A model generated the notes under the pieces. That model did no database searches. It was not told where the DNA came from and saw nothing but the letters and a program-made list of their open reading frames with translations. Shown piece after piece: positions 1 through 6,219 of a stretch of 7,136 nt of DNA. How positions within the stretch are numbered: position 1 is the first letter of the stretch; each line of letters opens with the position of its first letter. Location: positions 1 through 7,136 of the forward strand of contig JAEWYL010000112.1 of NCBI GenBank assembly GCA_023395675.1. The letters are read 5' to 3'. This DNA is from Chloroflexota bacterium. GTDB taxonomy: Bacteria; Chloroflexota; Anaerolineae; Anaerolineales; UBA4823. The translations under genes and the position numbers were made by a program.

Positions 1-938
1 GCGCACAGGTCGAAGATGGCGTGGAAGGCGCGCTGGGCGTTGGCCGCCATCTCCACGTACAGGTGCACCTGGGGCGGGTAGGTGGAGTCGAGCACGGCGC
101 TGCGCACGGCGTGGGGGAAATCGCGCATCAGGGTCAGGGCCAGGCGCGTGCCGTAGGAGACGGCGTACAGGTTGAGCTGGGGGTAGCCCAGGGCGAGGCG
201 CAGGTCCTCCACATCGGCGGCGCTGGCGGCGCTGTGGTAGGCCGCCAGGTTCACGCCCTCCTCCTGCAGCCGCTGCCCGCAGCGCTGGAGGGTCTCGGCG
301 GGGCGGCAGTCCAGCCGGGGCTGCGAGCGGCCCGTGCCGCGCTGGTCGAAGAATACCAGGTCCCTCCCCTCGAGCGCCGCGTCCAGGCCCCGTTCGAACA
401 GGGCGCGCGCCTCGTCCAGCGCCGACTGGCCCGGCCCGCCGGAGAGATAGACCAGCGGGTCGGGGGCAGGGTCCGCGGCCCGGCTGCGGAAGACCGCCAC
501 GTGCAGGCGAATGGCGGCGGAATCCGGCGCCGCCCGGTCCTCGGGCACGCTCAGGTAGCCGCACTCCGGCTGGTAGCCCTCGGGGAGGGCGAAATCGCAC
601 GGCGCCGGCTCGAAGCTGAGCGGGCCGGCGACCTCCTGCGAGGGGGCCTCCGGGGAGGGGGAGGGCGCCGCGCCTGGCGTCTCCGTGAAGGCCCCGGCCT
701 CCGGTGCATCCGTGGGGAGCGCCGCGGCGGCGGGTGGGGCGGGCGTGGGGGAGGGGAGGCCGGGAGCTGCCCGGGTGGAGACCAATACGGTGGGCAGCTG
801 GGGAGGCGGGGGCGTGGCGCTGGGGCCGGACGGCTGCCGCGGGTCCGGCGCTGCGCTCCCGAGCGCCCGGCAGGCGCCCGCGGCCAGGCAAAGGATCAAG
901 ATCGAGAGGGTTATAAACGCTGTCCTGCCCCGAATCAT
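1..938 (-). CDS. Exported alpha/beta hydrolase, S33/TAP-like family, N-terminal part (cut by window edge)
   Basis: This is a partial gene: 312 codons run from an ATG at 938 off the left edge. AGGAGGAGG lies just upstream of the ATG, which fixes the start. Residues 1-23 form a signal peptide: basic start (MIRGR), hydrophobic core, then AGAC with Cys23 as a possible, non-ideal lipoprotein cysteine (Ala rather than Leu at -3). Residues 30-105 are a Pro/Ala/Ser/Thr-rich linker. The hydrolase domain starts near 110. It shows SGGPGQ at 166-171 (the HGGPG-type oxyanion motif), FDQRGTGRS at 197-205, and the nucleophile elbow AVSYGT at 259-264 with Ser261 as predicted nucleophile. Family members are serine hydrolases such as tripeptidyl or prolyl aminopeptidases and related esterases, so an extracytoplasmic peptidase or esterase is likely. 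The Asp and His of the triad and the TAP-like C-terminal region would lie outside the window. The first Gly of GxSxG is Ala here. The exact substrate cannot be read from the sequence. Confidence 0.9.
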   Translation of the reverse strand, partial: MIRGRTAFITLSILILCLAAGACRALGSAAPDPRQPSGPSATPPPPQLPTVLVSTRAAPGLPSPTPAPPAAAALPTDAPEAGAFTETPGAAPSPSPEAPSQEVAGPLSFEPAPCDFALPEGYQPECGYLSVPEDRAAPDSAAIRLHVAVFRSRAADPAPDPLVYLSGGPGQSALDEARALFERGLDAALEGRDLVFFDQRGTGRSQPRLDCRPAETLQRCGQRLQEEGVNLAAYHSAASAADVEDLRLALGYPQLNLYAVSYGTRLALTLMRDFPHAVRSAVLDSTYPPQVHLYVEMAANAQRAFHAIFDLC

Positions 939-1139
939 GGCCTCCTCCTGCAGCGCCGAACGCCGCCATTCCCCCGCTTCCATAAGGGTGATTTTGTTGT
1001 TCCGGGCGGCTGAGCCTGGGTCAGGCCGCTGCCCAAAACACCAAAAATGCCTCCTGTGGTTGTTTATTCCATGCTGAGGTTAATATAGCACAGCTTTGGC
1101 GGGGCGAATCAGGCGGTGGGCGGGGAGAAAAACTGGAGC

Positions 1140-1178
1140 TTGTCAGACAATATGACTGATCCGGTCGAAATATGACAA
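1140..1178. promoter_or_regulatory. Palindromic operator-like sites upstream of the nifJ leader
   Basis: TTGTCAGACAA at 1140-1150 is a perfect 11-bp palindrome (TTGTC-A-GACAA). A further half-site, TGACAA, at 1173-1178 forms an inverted repeat with TTGTCA at 1140-1145. ATATGAC occurs twice, at 1150-1156 and 1170-1176, 20 bp apart, about two helical turns. This arrangement is what a dimeric repressor or activator would need. A GntR-type regulator is possible, because many of its operators have GT and AC half-sites around a short spacer. No regulator gene lies in the window, so the binding protein is unknown. The position suits control of the nifJ leader transcript, but the hydrolase promoter could also be affected. 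Confidence 0.4.
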
Positions 1179-1198
1179 TGCACGTTCTTTTTTATGCT
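1172..1198 (+). promoter_or_regulatory. Weak candidate sigma-70-type promoter for the nifJ leader
   Basis: ATGACA at 1172-1177 matches the TTGACA -35 box at five of six bases. TATGCT at 1193-1198 is a fair -10 box, but the spacer is only 15 bp, shorter than the usual 16-18. A start at about 1205 would place the whole leader fold and its terminator in the transcript. The right half of the palindromic site overlaps the -35 box, which would suit repression. An alternative -10 is TATTAC at 1202-1207, with a poor -35. TTGACG at 1223-1228 has no -10 box at a usual distance. This is a guess from base matches alone. Confidence 0.2.
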
Positions 1199-1247
1199 AA
1201 ATATTACTGGTAACTCCCTTGCTTGACGACTAAACTAAGAACCTGAA

Positions 1248-1316
1248 GGCTGTAGACTCGCTGTAACTCCACGAGCTATTGTGATAGCGCAGCGGCTCCC
1301 TGCGATCACTAAGCCG
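1248..1316 (+). ncRNA. Candidate structured leader RNA (three-way junction) upstream of nifJ
   Basis: Read as RNA, this stretch can fold into a compact three-way junction. P1 is GGCT (1248-1251) with AGCC (1312-1315). P2 is TAG plus CTCG (1253-1255, 1257-1260; A1256 bulged) with CGAG plus CTA (1272-1278), closing an 11-nt loop. P3 is GTGAT plus CGCAG (1281-1285, 1288-1292; two-base AG bulge) with CTGCG plus ATCAC (1300-1309), closing the loop CGGCTCC. The P3 loop bases CGGCT (1293-1297) can also pair with AGCCG (1312-1316), giving a pseudoknot that competes with P1. A terminator follows 15 bases later. This is the layout of a riboswitch or attenuator, or of a stand-alone small RNA. I compared it from memory with T-box, TPP, SAM, purine, c-di-GMP, fluoride and ZTP motifs and recognise none. 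P1 is only 4 bp, so the fold is a hypothesis. Confidence 0.35.
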
Positions 1317-1330
1317 TAACACTGCAGAAA

Positions 1331-1382
1331 CAGCAGACGGTGTCTCACGCCAGGACGAGTGAGAGCCTCTCTGCTGTTTTTT
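1331..1382 (+). terminator. Intrinsic terminator in the nifJ leader
   Basis: CAGCAGA (1331-1337) pairs with TCTGCTG (1370-1376). Further in, TCTCAC (1343-1348) pairs with GTGAGA (1359-1364), and GG (1339-1340) can pair with CC (1366-1367) between them, giving about 15 pairs with small bulges. The loop is ten bases. Six T residues (1377-1382) follow directly, and the two A bases before the stem extend the pairing into them. This is a strong Rho-independent terminator on the plus strand. No plus-strand gene lies upstream of it in the window. It therefore either ends a small RNA or acts as a conditional terminator for nifJ, whose start codon is 75 bases further on. Confidence 0.75.
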
Positions 1383-1447
1383 GAGATAAGAGAGCCGCAC
1401 GAATAACGTAGATTAAATCTGAGCAAGACTTGGATTATTTTAAACAT

Positions 1448-1452
1448 GGAGG
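1448..1452 (+). promoter_or_regulatory. Ribosome-binding site that fixes the nifJ start
   Basis: GGAGG lies five bases before the ATG at 1458. An in-frame ATG at 1446 overlaps this GGAGG and has only A+T-rich sequence before it. The protein from 1458 begins MKRPMVTIDGN, as NifJ proteins usually do, and gives residue numbers that match the family (Thr31, Glu64, Arg114). The start at 1458 is therefore preferred. Confidence 0.85.
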
Positions 1453-1457
1453 CAGTT

Positions 1458-4400
1458 ATGAAACGACCCATGGTAACGATTGATGGGAATGAAGCAACCG
1501 CATTTGTCGCTCACAAACTGAGCGAGGTCATTGCCATCTATCCGATTACCCCTTCGTCGAACATGGGCGAGCACGCTGATGCATGGTCGGCGCAAAAACG
1601 CCCGAACCTGTGGGGCACCATTCCGCAGGTCATCGAGATGCAATCCGAGGGCGGCGCGGCGGGCGCGGTGCACGGCGCACTGCAGGCCGGCGCCCTTACC
1701 ACCACCTTCACCGCCTCGCAGGGCCTGCTCCTGATGATCCCCAATATGTACAAGATTGCAGGCGAGCTGACCTCGGCTGTGTTCCACGTCACCGCGCGCT
1801 CCGTGGCCTCGCACGCCCTGTCAATCTTTGGCGATCACTCCGACGTCATGGCTGCCCGCCAGACCGGCTGGGCCATGCTCTCCTCCGCCTCCGTCCAGGA
1901 AGCGATGGATATGGCCCTGATCGCTCACGCCGCCACCCTGGAGGCGCGCGTGCCCTTCCTGCACTTCTTCGACGGCTTCCGCACTTCGCACGAGATCAAC
2001 AAAGTCGAAAAACTGCTGGATGAAGACCTGCGCGCCATGATCAGCGACGAGCTGGTGCAGGCTCACCGGGCCCGCTCCCTTTCGCCTGACCGCCCCGTCA
2101 TCCGCGGCACCGCCCAGGACCCCGACGTGTTCTTCCAGGCGCGCGAGACGGTGAACCCCTTCTACGCCGCTACCCCGGCCATCGTCCAGAAATACATGGA
2201 CAAATTCGCCGCCATCACCGGGCGCCAGTACCACCTGTTCGATTACTACGGCGCTCCCGACGCCGAGCGCGTGATTGTGCTGATGGGCTCCGGCGGCGAG
2301 ACCGCGGTCGAGACCGCCAGGTACCTGATCGAGCGCGGCGAGCGCGTGGGTGTGGTCCAGGTTCACCTGTACCGGCCCTTCTCCGTAACCGCCTTCCTCG
2401 AGGCCCTGCCCCCGACCGTGCGCTCCATCGCCGTGCTCGACCGCACCAAAGAGCCGGGCGGCGCCGGCGAGCCTCTCTACCAGGATGTCATCACCGCCAT
2501 CAACGAAGGCCTGGCGGAGGGCAGCGCCCCCTACCAGCAGTTCGCCAGCCGGCCCTATCCCCGGGTCATCGGCGGGCGCTACGGCCTGGCCTCCAAAGAG
2601 TTCACCCCGGCCATGGTCAAGGGCGTCTACGACGAGCTCTGCAAGGCCGAGCCCAAGAACCACTTCACCGTGGGCATCGTGGACGACGTCAGCAATTCCA
2701 GCCTGGACTTCGACCCCTCCTTCAGCATCGAGATGCCCGAGACCGTGCGCTGCGTGTTCTGGGGCCTGGGCGCCGACGGCACTGTGGGCGCCAACCACAA
2801 CTCGATCCGCATCATCGGCGAGCAGACCGACAACTTCGCCCAGGGCTACTTCGTGTACGACTCGAAGAAGTCCGGCTCGGTCACCATCTCGCACCTGCGC
2901 TTCGGCCCCAAACTGATCCGCGCCCCGTACCAGATCAGCAAGGCCCAGTTTGTCGCCTGCCACCAGTTCTCCTTCATGGAGCGCTTCGACGTGCTCAAGT
3001 ACGCCGAGCCCGGCGCGGTCTTCCTGCTGAACAGCATCTACGGCCCCGAGGTTGTCTGGGACAATATCCCGGTCGAGGCCCAGCAGGCGATCATTGACAA
3101 GAAGCTGCGCTTCTTCGTGATCGACGCCTACGAAGTGGCTAAGAACACCGGCATGGGCGGGCGCATCAACACCATCATGCAGACCTGCTTCTTCGCCATC
3201 TCGGGCGTCCTGCCCCGCGAGCAGGCCATCGCCGAGATCAAGAAATCCATCGAGAAGACCTACGGGCGCCGCGGCGAGGCCGTGGTGCGGGCCAACTTTG
3301 AAGCGGTAGACCAGACCCTGGCGAACCTGCACGAGGTTAAGGTCCCGCAGACCGCCACCGGCACGCTCACCCGCCGCCCGGCTGTCCCGGCTGGGGCCCC
3401 CGACTTCACCCGCCAGGTGCAGGGCATGATGCTCGCCCGCGAAGGCGACCGGCTCCCGGTCAGCGCCTTCCCGCCCGACGGCACCTTCCCCTCCGGCACC
3501 ACCCAGTGGGAGAAGCGCAACATCGCCCTGGAGATCCCGGTCTGGGAATCCGACCTATGCATCCAGTGCGGCAAGTGCTCCTTCGTCTGCCCGCACGCGG
3601 TTATCCGCGAGAAGGTCTACGATCCGAAGTACCTGGAAGGCGCTCCCGAGGGTTGGGTGGGCGTGGACGCCCGCTGGAAAGAATTCCCGGGGATGAAGTA
3701 CACCCTGTCCGTCTCCCCCGAGGACTGCACCGGCTGCGGCCTGTGCGTGGAAGTCTGCCCTGCCAAGGACAAGAGCCAGGTCGGCCGCAAGGCGATCAAC
3801 ATGGCCTTCCAGCCGCCCATCCGCGAGGTCGAGAACGCCAAATGGGATTACTTCCTCACGCTGCCCGAGGTGGACCGCACCGCCATGAGCGTGAAGACGG
3901 TCAAGAATTCGCAGCTCCTGCAGCCGCTGTTCGAGTTCTCCGGCGCCTGCACCGGCTGCGGCGAGACCCCCTACATCAAGCTGGTCTCGCAGCTCTTCGG
4001 CGACCGCTCCCTGGTCGCCAACGCCACCGGCTGCTCGTCCATCTACGGCGGCAACCTGCCCACCACCCCCTGGTCGAAGAACCGGGAAGGCCGCGGCCCG
4101 GCATGGGCTAACTCGCTGTTCGAAGACAACGCCGAGTTTGGCCTGGGTATGCGCCTGACCGTGGACAAGCACACCGAGTACGCCCGTGAGCTGCTGCCGC
4201 AGCTGGCCGGCGTGATCGGCGAGGAGCTGGTGAATGAGCTGCTGAACGCCGACCAGAGCGGCGAGGCCGGTATCCAGGCCCAGCGCGAGCGGGTGGACCT
4301 GCTCAAGCAGCGCCTGGAGAACGTGGACGATCCGAAGGCGCGCGATCTGCTCAGCCTGGCGGACGTCCTGGTGAAGCGAAGCGTGTGGATCATCGGCGGC

Positions 4401-5069
4401 GACGGCTGGGCCTACGACATCGGCTACGGCGGTCTGGACCACGTCCTGGCCTCCGGCCGCAACGTGAACATCCTGGTGCTCGATACCGAGGTCTACTCCA
4501 ACACCGGCGGGCAGGCGTCCAAATCCACCCCGCGCGCCGCGGTGGCCCGCTTTGCCGCTCAGGGCAAGGCCATGCCCAAGAAAGACCTGGGCATGATCGC
4601 CATGGCCTACGGTTACGTCTACGTGGCCCGGGTGGCCCTCGGCGCCAGCGACCAGCAGACCCTGAACGCCTTCATCGAGGCCGACGCTTATGATGGTCCT
4701 TCCCTGATCATCGCCTACTCGCACTGCATCCAGCACGGGATTGACCTGCGAAACGGTCTGACCCAGCAGAAGCTTGCGGTGGCGAGCGGTCACTGGCCTC
4801 TCTACCGCTTCAACCCGGCCCTGATCCCGGATGGCAAGAACCCGCTCTCGATCGACTCGAAGGATCCTTCGATCCCGTTTGAAGAGTACGCTTATAACGA
4901 GACCCGTTACAAGCAGCTTGTCCGCACCGATGAGGCGCGCGCTGAAGAGCTGATCAAGCTGGCTCAGAAGGACGTGCGCAGCCGCTGGGACCTCTACCGC
5001 CAGATGGCCGCCATGCACTACGACGGCAACGGCAAGAACGGCTCCAACGGCTCGGACAGCAGCGACTGA
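1458..5069 (+). CDS. nifJ: Pyruvate:ferredoxin (flavodoxin) oxidoreductase, single-chain
   Basis: This 1203-aa cytoplasmic enzyme converts pyruvate, CoA and oxidised ferredoxin to acetyl-CoA, CO2 and reduced ferredoxin, and can run in reverse. Domains in order are: pyruvate/TPP domain I (about 1-255), domain II (about 256-415), gamma domain (about 416-625), EKR linker with WEKRNIA near 684, two-cluster ferredoxin domain (about 695-780) and TPP domain VI (about 820-1190). Visible key residues are Thr31 in YPITPSS, Glu64 and Arg114, which match the pyruvate/TPP site of the Desulfovibrio africanus enzyme, plus Asp982 in GDGWA and Asn1015 in SNTGGQ for Mg-TPP. Cluster ligands are Cys701/704/707/711, Cys757/760/763/767, and the proximal set Cys831/834/859/1090. 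All are present. The C-terminus is a short Gly/Asn/Ser/Asp tail (about 1188-1203) in place of the longer extension of the D. africanus protein. The gene follows an attenuator-like leader and is followed by a DHOD-like gene. Specificity for another 2-oxo acid is unlikely but not excluded. Confidence 0.98.
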   Translation: MKRPMVTIDGNEATAFVAHKLSEVIAIYPITPSSNMGEHADAWSAQKRPNLWGTIPQVIEMQSEGGAAGAVHGALQAGALTTTFTASQGLLLMIPNMYKIAGELTSAVFHVTARSVASHALSIFGDHSDVMAARQTGWAMLSSASVQEAMDMALIAHAATLEARVPFLHFFDGFRTSHEINKVEKLLDEDLRAMISDELVQAHRARSLSPDRPVIRGTAQDPDVFFQARETVNPFYAATPAIVQKYMDKFAAITGRQYHLFDYYGAPDAERVIVLMGSGGETAVETARYLIERGERVGVVQVHLYRPFSVTAFLEALPPTVRSIAVLDRTKEPGGAGEPLYQDVITAINEGLAEGSAPYQQFASRPYPRVIGGRYGLASKEFTPAMVKGVYDELCKAEPKNHFTVGIVDDVSNSSLDFDPSFSIEMPETVRCVFWGLGADGTVGANHNSIRIIGEQTDNFAQGYFVYDSKKSGSVTISHLRFGPKLIRAPYQISKAQFVACHQFSFMERFDVLKYAEPGAVFLLNSIYGPEVVWDNIPVEAQQAIIDKKLRFFVIDAYEVAKNTGMGGRINTIMQTCFFAISGVLPREQAIAEIKKSIEKTYGRRGEAVVRANFEAVDQTLANLHEVKVPQTATGTLTRRPAVPAGAPDFTRQVQGMMLAREGDRLPVSAFPPDGTFPSGTTQWEKRNIALEIPVWESDLCIQCGKCSFVCPHAVIREKVYDPKYLEGAPEGWVGVDARWKEFPGMKYTLSVSPEDCTGCGLCVEVCPAKDKSQVGRKAINMAFQPPIREVENAKWDYFLTLPEVDRTAMSVKTVKNSQLLQPLFEFSGACTGCGETPYIKLVSQLFGDRSLVANATGCSSIYGGNLPTTPWSKNREGRGPAWANSLFEDNAEFGLGMRLTVDKHTEYARELLPQLAGVIGEELVNELLNADQSGEAGIQAQRERVDLLKQRLENVDDPKARDLLSLADVLVKRSVWIIGGDGWAYDIGYGGLDHVLASGRNVNILVLDTEVYSNTGGQASKSTPRAAVARFAAQGKAMPKKDLGMIAMAYGYVYVARVALGASDQQTLNAFIEADAYDGPSLIIAYSHCIQHGIDLRNGLTQQKLAVASGHWPLYRFNPALIPDGKNPLSIDSKDPSIPFEEYAYNETRYKQLVRTDEARAEELIKLAQKDVRSRWDLYRQMAAMHYDGNGKNGSNGSDSSD

Positions 5070-5088
5070 GAAGTGAGCTGAACACCAG

Positions 5089-5126
5089 ACCGGCGGCCGG
5101 GCAGAAAACCGGCCGCCGGTTCTTCT
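5089..5126 (+). terminator. GC-rich hairpin after nifJ, probable partial terminator
   Basis: ACCGGCGGCCGG (5089-5100) and CCGGCCGCCGGT (5109-5120) form a perfect 12-bp stem around the loop GCAGAAAA. The tail TCTTCT is only partly T. The stem is very stable but the U-tract is poor, so it may lower expression of the downstream gene, stabilise the nifJ mRNA 3' end, or terminate incompletely. It starts 20 bases after the nifJ stop codon and ends 30 bases before the next start codon. Confidence 0.65.
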
Positions 5127-5137
5127 AAACTTTAGAA
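5123..5137. promoter_or_regulatory. 15-bp perfect palindrome between nifJ and the DHOD-like gene
   Basis: TTCTAAACTTTAGAA is a perfect odd-length palindrome (TTCTAAA-C-TTTAGAA). It overlaps the tail of the preceding hairpin and is followed by an A-run and the AGAGGG ribosome-binding site of the next gene. Its symmetry and A+T-rich content are those of a repressor site. It could also arise from the A/T-rich composition, though 7 matched pairs around a centre are unlikely by chance at one chosen place. No matching copy is seen elsewhere in the window. Confidence 0.3.
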
Positions 5138-5156
5138 AAAAAAAGAGGGATAAAAA

Positions 5157-6146
5157 ATGGTTGACCTGACGACTACCTATTTAGGAATGACGCTGAAAAC
5201 ACCGCTGGTGGCCTCCTCCTCGCCGCTCACGCAGAAGGTGGAGACGGTCCGCCAGCTGGAAGAAGCTGCCGTCTCGGCCGTGGTGCTCTACTCGCTCTTT
5301 GAAGAGCAGATCATCCGCGAGAGCATCCGCCAGCACGAGGACATGGAGCGCGGCGCCTACTCCTTTGCCGAGGCCACGACCTTTATCCCGGAGATCGGGC
5401 GCTACAGCATCGGCCCGGAGACCTACGTGCAGTACCTGAGCAAGGTCAAACAGGCTGTGAATATCCCCGTCATCGGCAGCCTGAACGGCGCCACCACGGG
5501 CGGCTGGATCGAGTACGCCCGCAAGATCGAGGGCGCCGGGGCCGACGCCCTGGAGCTGAACCTCTACTATCTGGCGACCGATCCCGCCGAGACCTCCGCC
5601 GACCTGGAGGAGATGTACATTTCCCTGGTCAGCGACGTGGTTCAGAAGGTGAGCATCCCCGTGGCGGTGAAGCTCAGTCCCTTCTTCACCGCCCTGCCCA
5701 ATTTCGCCCGCCGCCTGGTGCAGGCCGGCGCCAGAGGCATCGTGCTCTTCAACCGCTTCTACCAGCCCGACCTGGACCTGGAGGAGCTGGAGGTGATGCC
5801 CAACCTGACCCTGAGCACCTCGGAAGAGCTGCGCCTGCCGCTGCGCTGGATCGCCATCCTCCACGGCAGGGTGGAGGCGGATTTCGCCCTGACCAGCGGG
5901 GTGCATACCTCTACCGATATGCTCAAAGCCCTGATGGCGGGCGCCAGCGTCGCCATGACGGCCTCCTCCCTGCTGAAAAACGGCGTGGAGCACGCCGGGG
6001 TGATCCTGGACGGGGCGCGGGAATGGATGGAAACGCACGAGTACCAGTCCGTTTCGCAGATGAAGGGCAGTATGAGCCAGAAATCGGTAGCCGAGCCCAG
6101 CGAGTTCGAGCGGGCGAACTACATGAAAGTCCTCAGCTCTTACTGA
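5157..6146 (+). CDS. Dihydroorotate dehydrogenase-like flavoprotein, catalytic base motif absent
   Basis: A complete 329-aa protein whose start is set by AGAGGG (5144-5149) seven bases before the ATG. It has a class-1-type DHOD (beta/alpha)8 layout: MTLKTPLVASSSPLT at 11-25 (FMN and active-site loop), IPVIGSLNG at 103-111, LELNLYY at 132-138, VAVKLSPFF at 169-177 with Lys172, FNR at 198-200, and LTSGVHTSTD at 245-254 followed by an AGAS phosphate-loop region. FMN binding is therefore likely. True dihydroorotate dehydrogenases have an ELN-S/N-CPN type motif near LELNLYY and a Cys or Ser base on a nearby loop. Here the first motif is changed and the protein contains no cysteine at all. I infer that it does not make orotate, and the real substrate is unknown. 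It follows nifJ by 87 bp on the same strand and is probably co-transcribed, so a redox role linked to pyruvate or ferredoxin metabolism is plausible. Databases often name this group pyrD-like, and that symbol should not be applied. Confidence 0.88.
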   Translation: MVDLTTTYLGMTLKTPLVASSSPLTQKVETVRQLEEAAVSAVVLYSLFEEQIIRESIRQHEDMERGAYSFAEATTFIPEIGRYSIGPETYVQYLSKVKQAVNIPVIGSLNGATTGGWIEYARKIEGAGADALELNLYYLATDPAETSADLEEMYISLVSDVVQKVSIPVAVKLSPFFTALPNFARRLVQAGARGIVLFNRFYQPDLDLEELEVMPNLTLSTSEELRLPLRWIAILHGRVEADFALTSGVHTSTDMLKALMAGASVAMTASSLLKNGVEHAGVILDGAREWMETHEYQSVSQMKGSMSQKSVAEPSEFERANYMKVLSSY

Positions 6147-6175
6147 TGCGCCAGCCCCTATAGCTGGATAGAATC

Positions 6176-6219
6176 AAAAACCGGTCCGTCTACCGTAAAG
6201 GCAGACGGACCGGTTTTTT
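6176..6219. terminator. Strong intrinsic terminator, symmetric and probably bidirectional
   Basis: CCGGTCCGTCT (6181-6191) pairs perfectly with AGACGGACCGG (6203-6213) around an 11-base loop. AAAAA (6176-6180) precedes the stem and TTTTTT (6214-6219) follows it. It ends the nifJ/DHOD-like unit 30 bases after the stop codon. The A-run on the left becomes a T-run on the minus strand, so it can also stop transcription coming from infA. A small 5-bp hairpin (CCAGC 6151-6155 with GCTGG 6163-6167) precedes it. Confidence 0.92.

Larger units (their letters stand above)
939..1457. other. 519-bp divergent non-coding region between the hydrolase gene and nifJ
   Basis: No credible gene lies here, and it is clearly more A+T-rich than its flanks from about 1040 onward. 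The hydrolase (minus) and nifJ (plus) are transcribed away from each other across it. From left to right it holds: the hydrolase ribosome-binding site (941-949); an imperfect GC hairpin at 1004-1034 (GGG CGGC TGA paired with TCA GCCG CCC), which would lie in the hydrolase 5' leader and has no U-tract; A+T-rich sequence with weak promoter-like words at 1060-1089; palindromic operator-like sites at 1140-1178; a structured segment at 1248-1315; a terminator at 1331-1382; and a short A+T-rich stretch with an 11-bp palindrome (1410-1420) before the nifJ ribosome-binding site. An 8-bp direct repeat, GTAACTCC, occurs at 1210-1217 and 1263-1270. The individual elements are listed separately. Confidence 0.8.

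Noticed and set aside
21..1013. Long plus-strand open frame of 330 codons across the left end
   Set aside because: It is antisense to the hydrolase gene, has Gly/Arg/Ala-rich low-complexity sequence with no family motif, and is a by-product of high G+C codon use. The minus frame has a ribosome-binding site, signal peptide and catalytic motifs.
1205..1400. Known riboswitch or T-box in the nifJ leader
   Set aside because: I looked for the T-box GGTGGNACCGCG word, the TPP CTGAGA/ACCTGAT words, and SAM, purine, c-di-GMP, fluoride and ZTP signatures and saw none. The leader is therefore left unassigned.
1446..1457. Upstream ATG as the nifJ start
   Set aside because: The ribosome-binding GGAGG overlaps this ATG and is correctly spaced for the ATG at 1458, and the family numbering fits the latter.
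1235..1471. 78-codon minus-strand open frame across the nifJ leader
   Set aside because: It overlaps the leader fold, the terminator and the nifJ start, has no recognisable motif, and no Shine-Dalgarno sequence supports it. The RNA structure explains the sequence better.
1821..5018. Long minus-strand open frames (503 and 487 codons) inside nifJ, and a 201-codon plus-strand frame
   Set aside because: They are frame shadows of nifJ: rich in His, Gly, Val and Asp in the minus-strand cases, without motifs or ribosome-binding sites, while nifJ itself is fully conserved in its own frame.
5181..6038. 285-codon minus-strand open frame inside the DHOD-like gene
   Set aside because: It is antisense to a gene with clear barrel motifs, and its composition (Gly, His, Leu, Gln) is that of a shadow frame.
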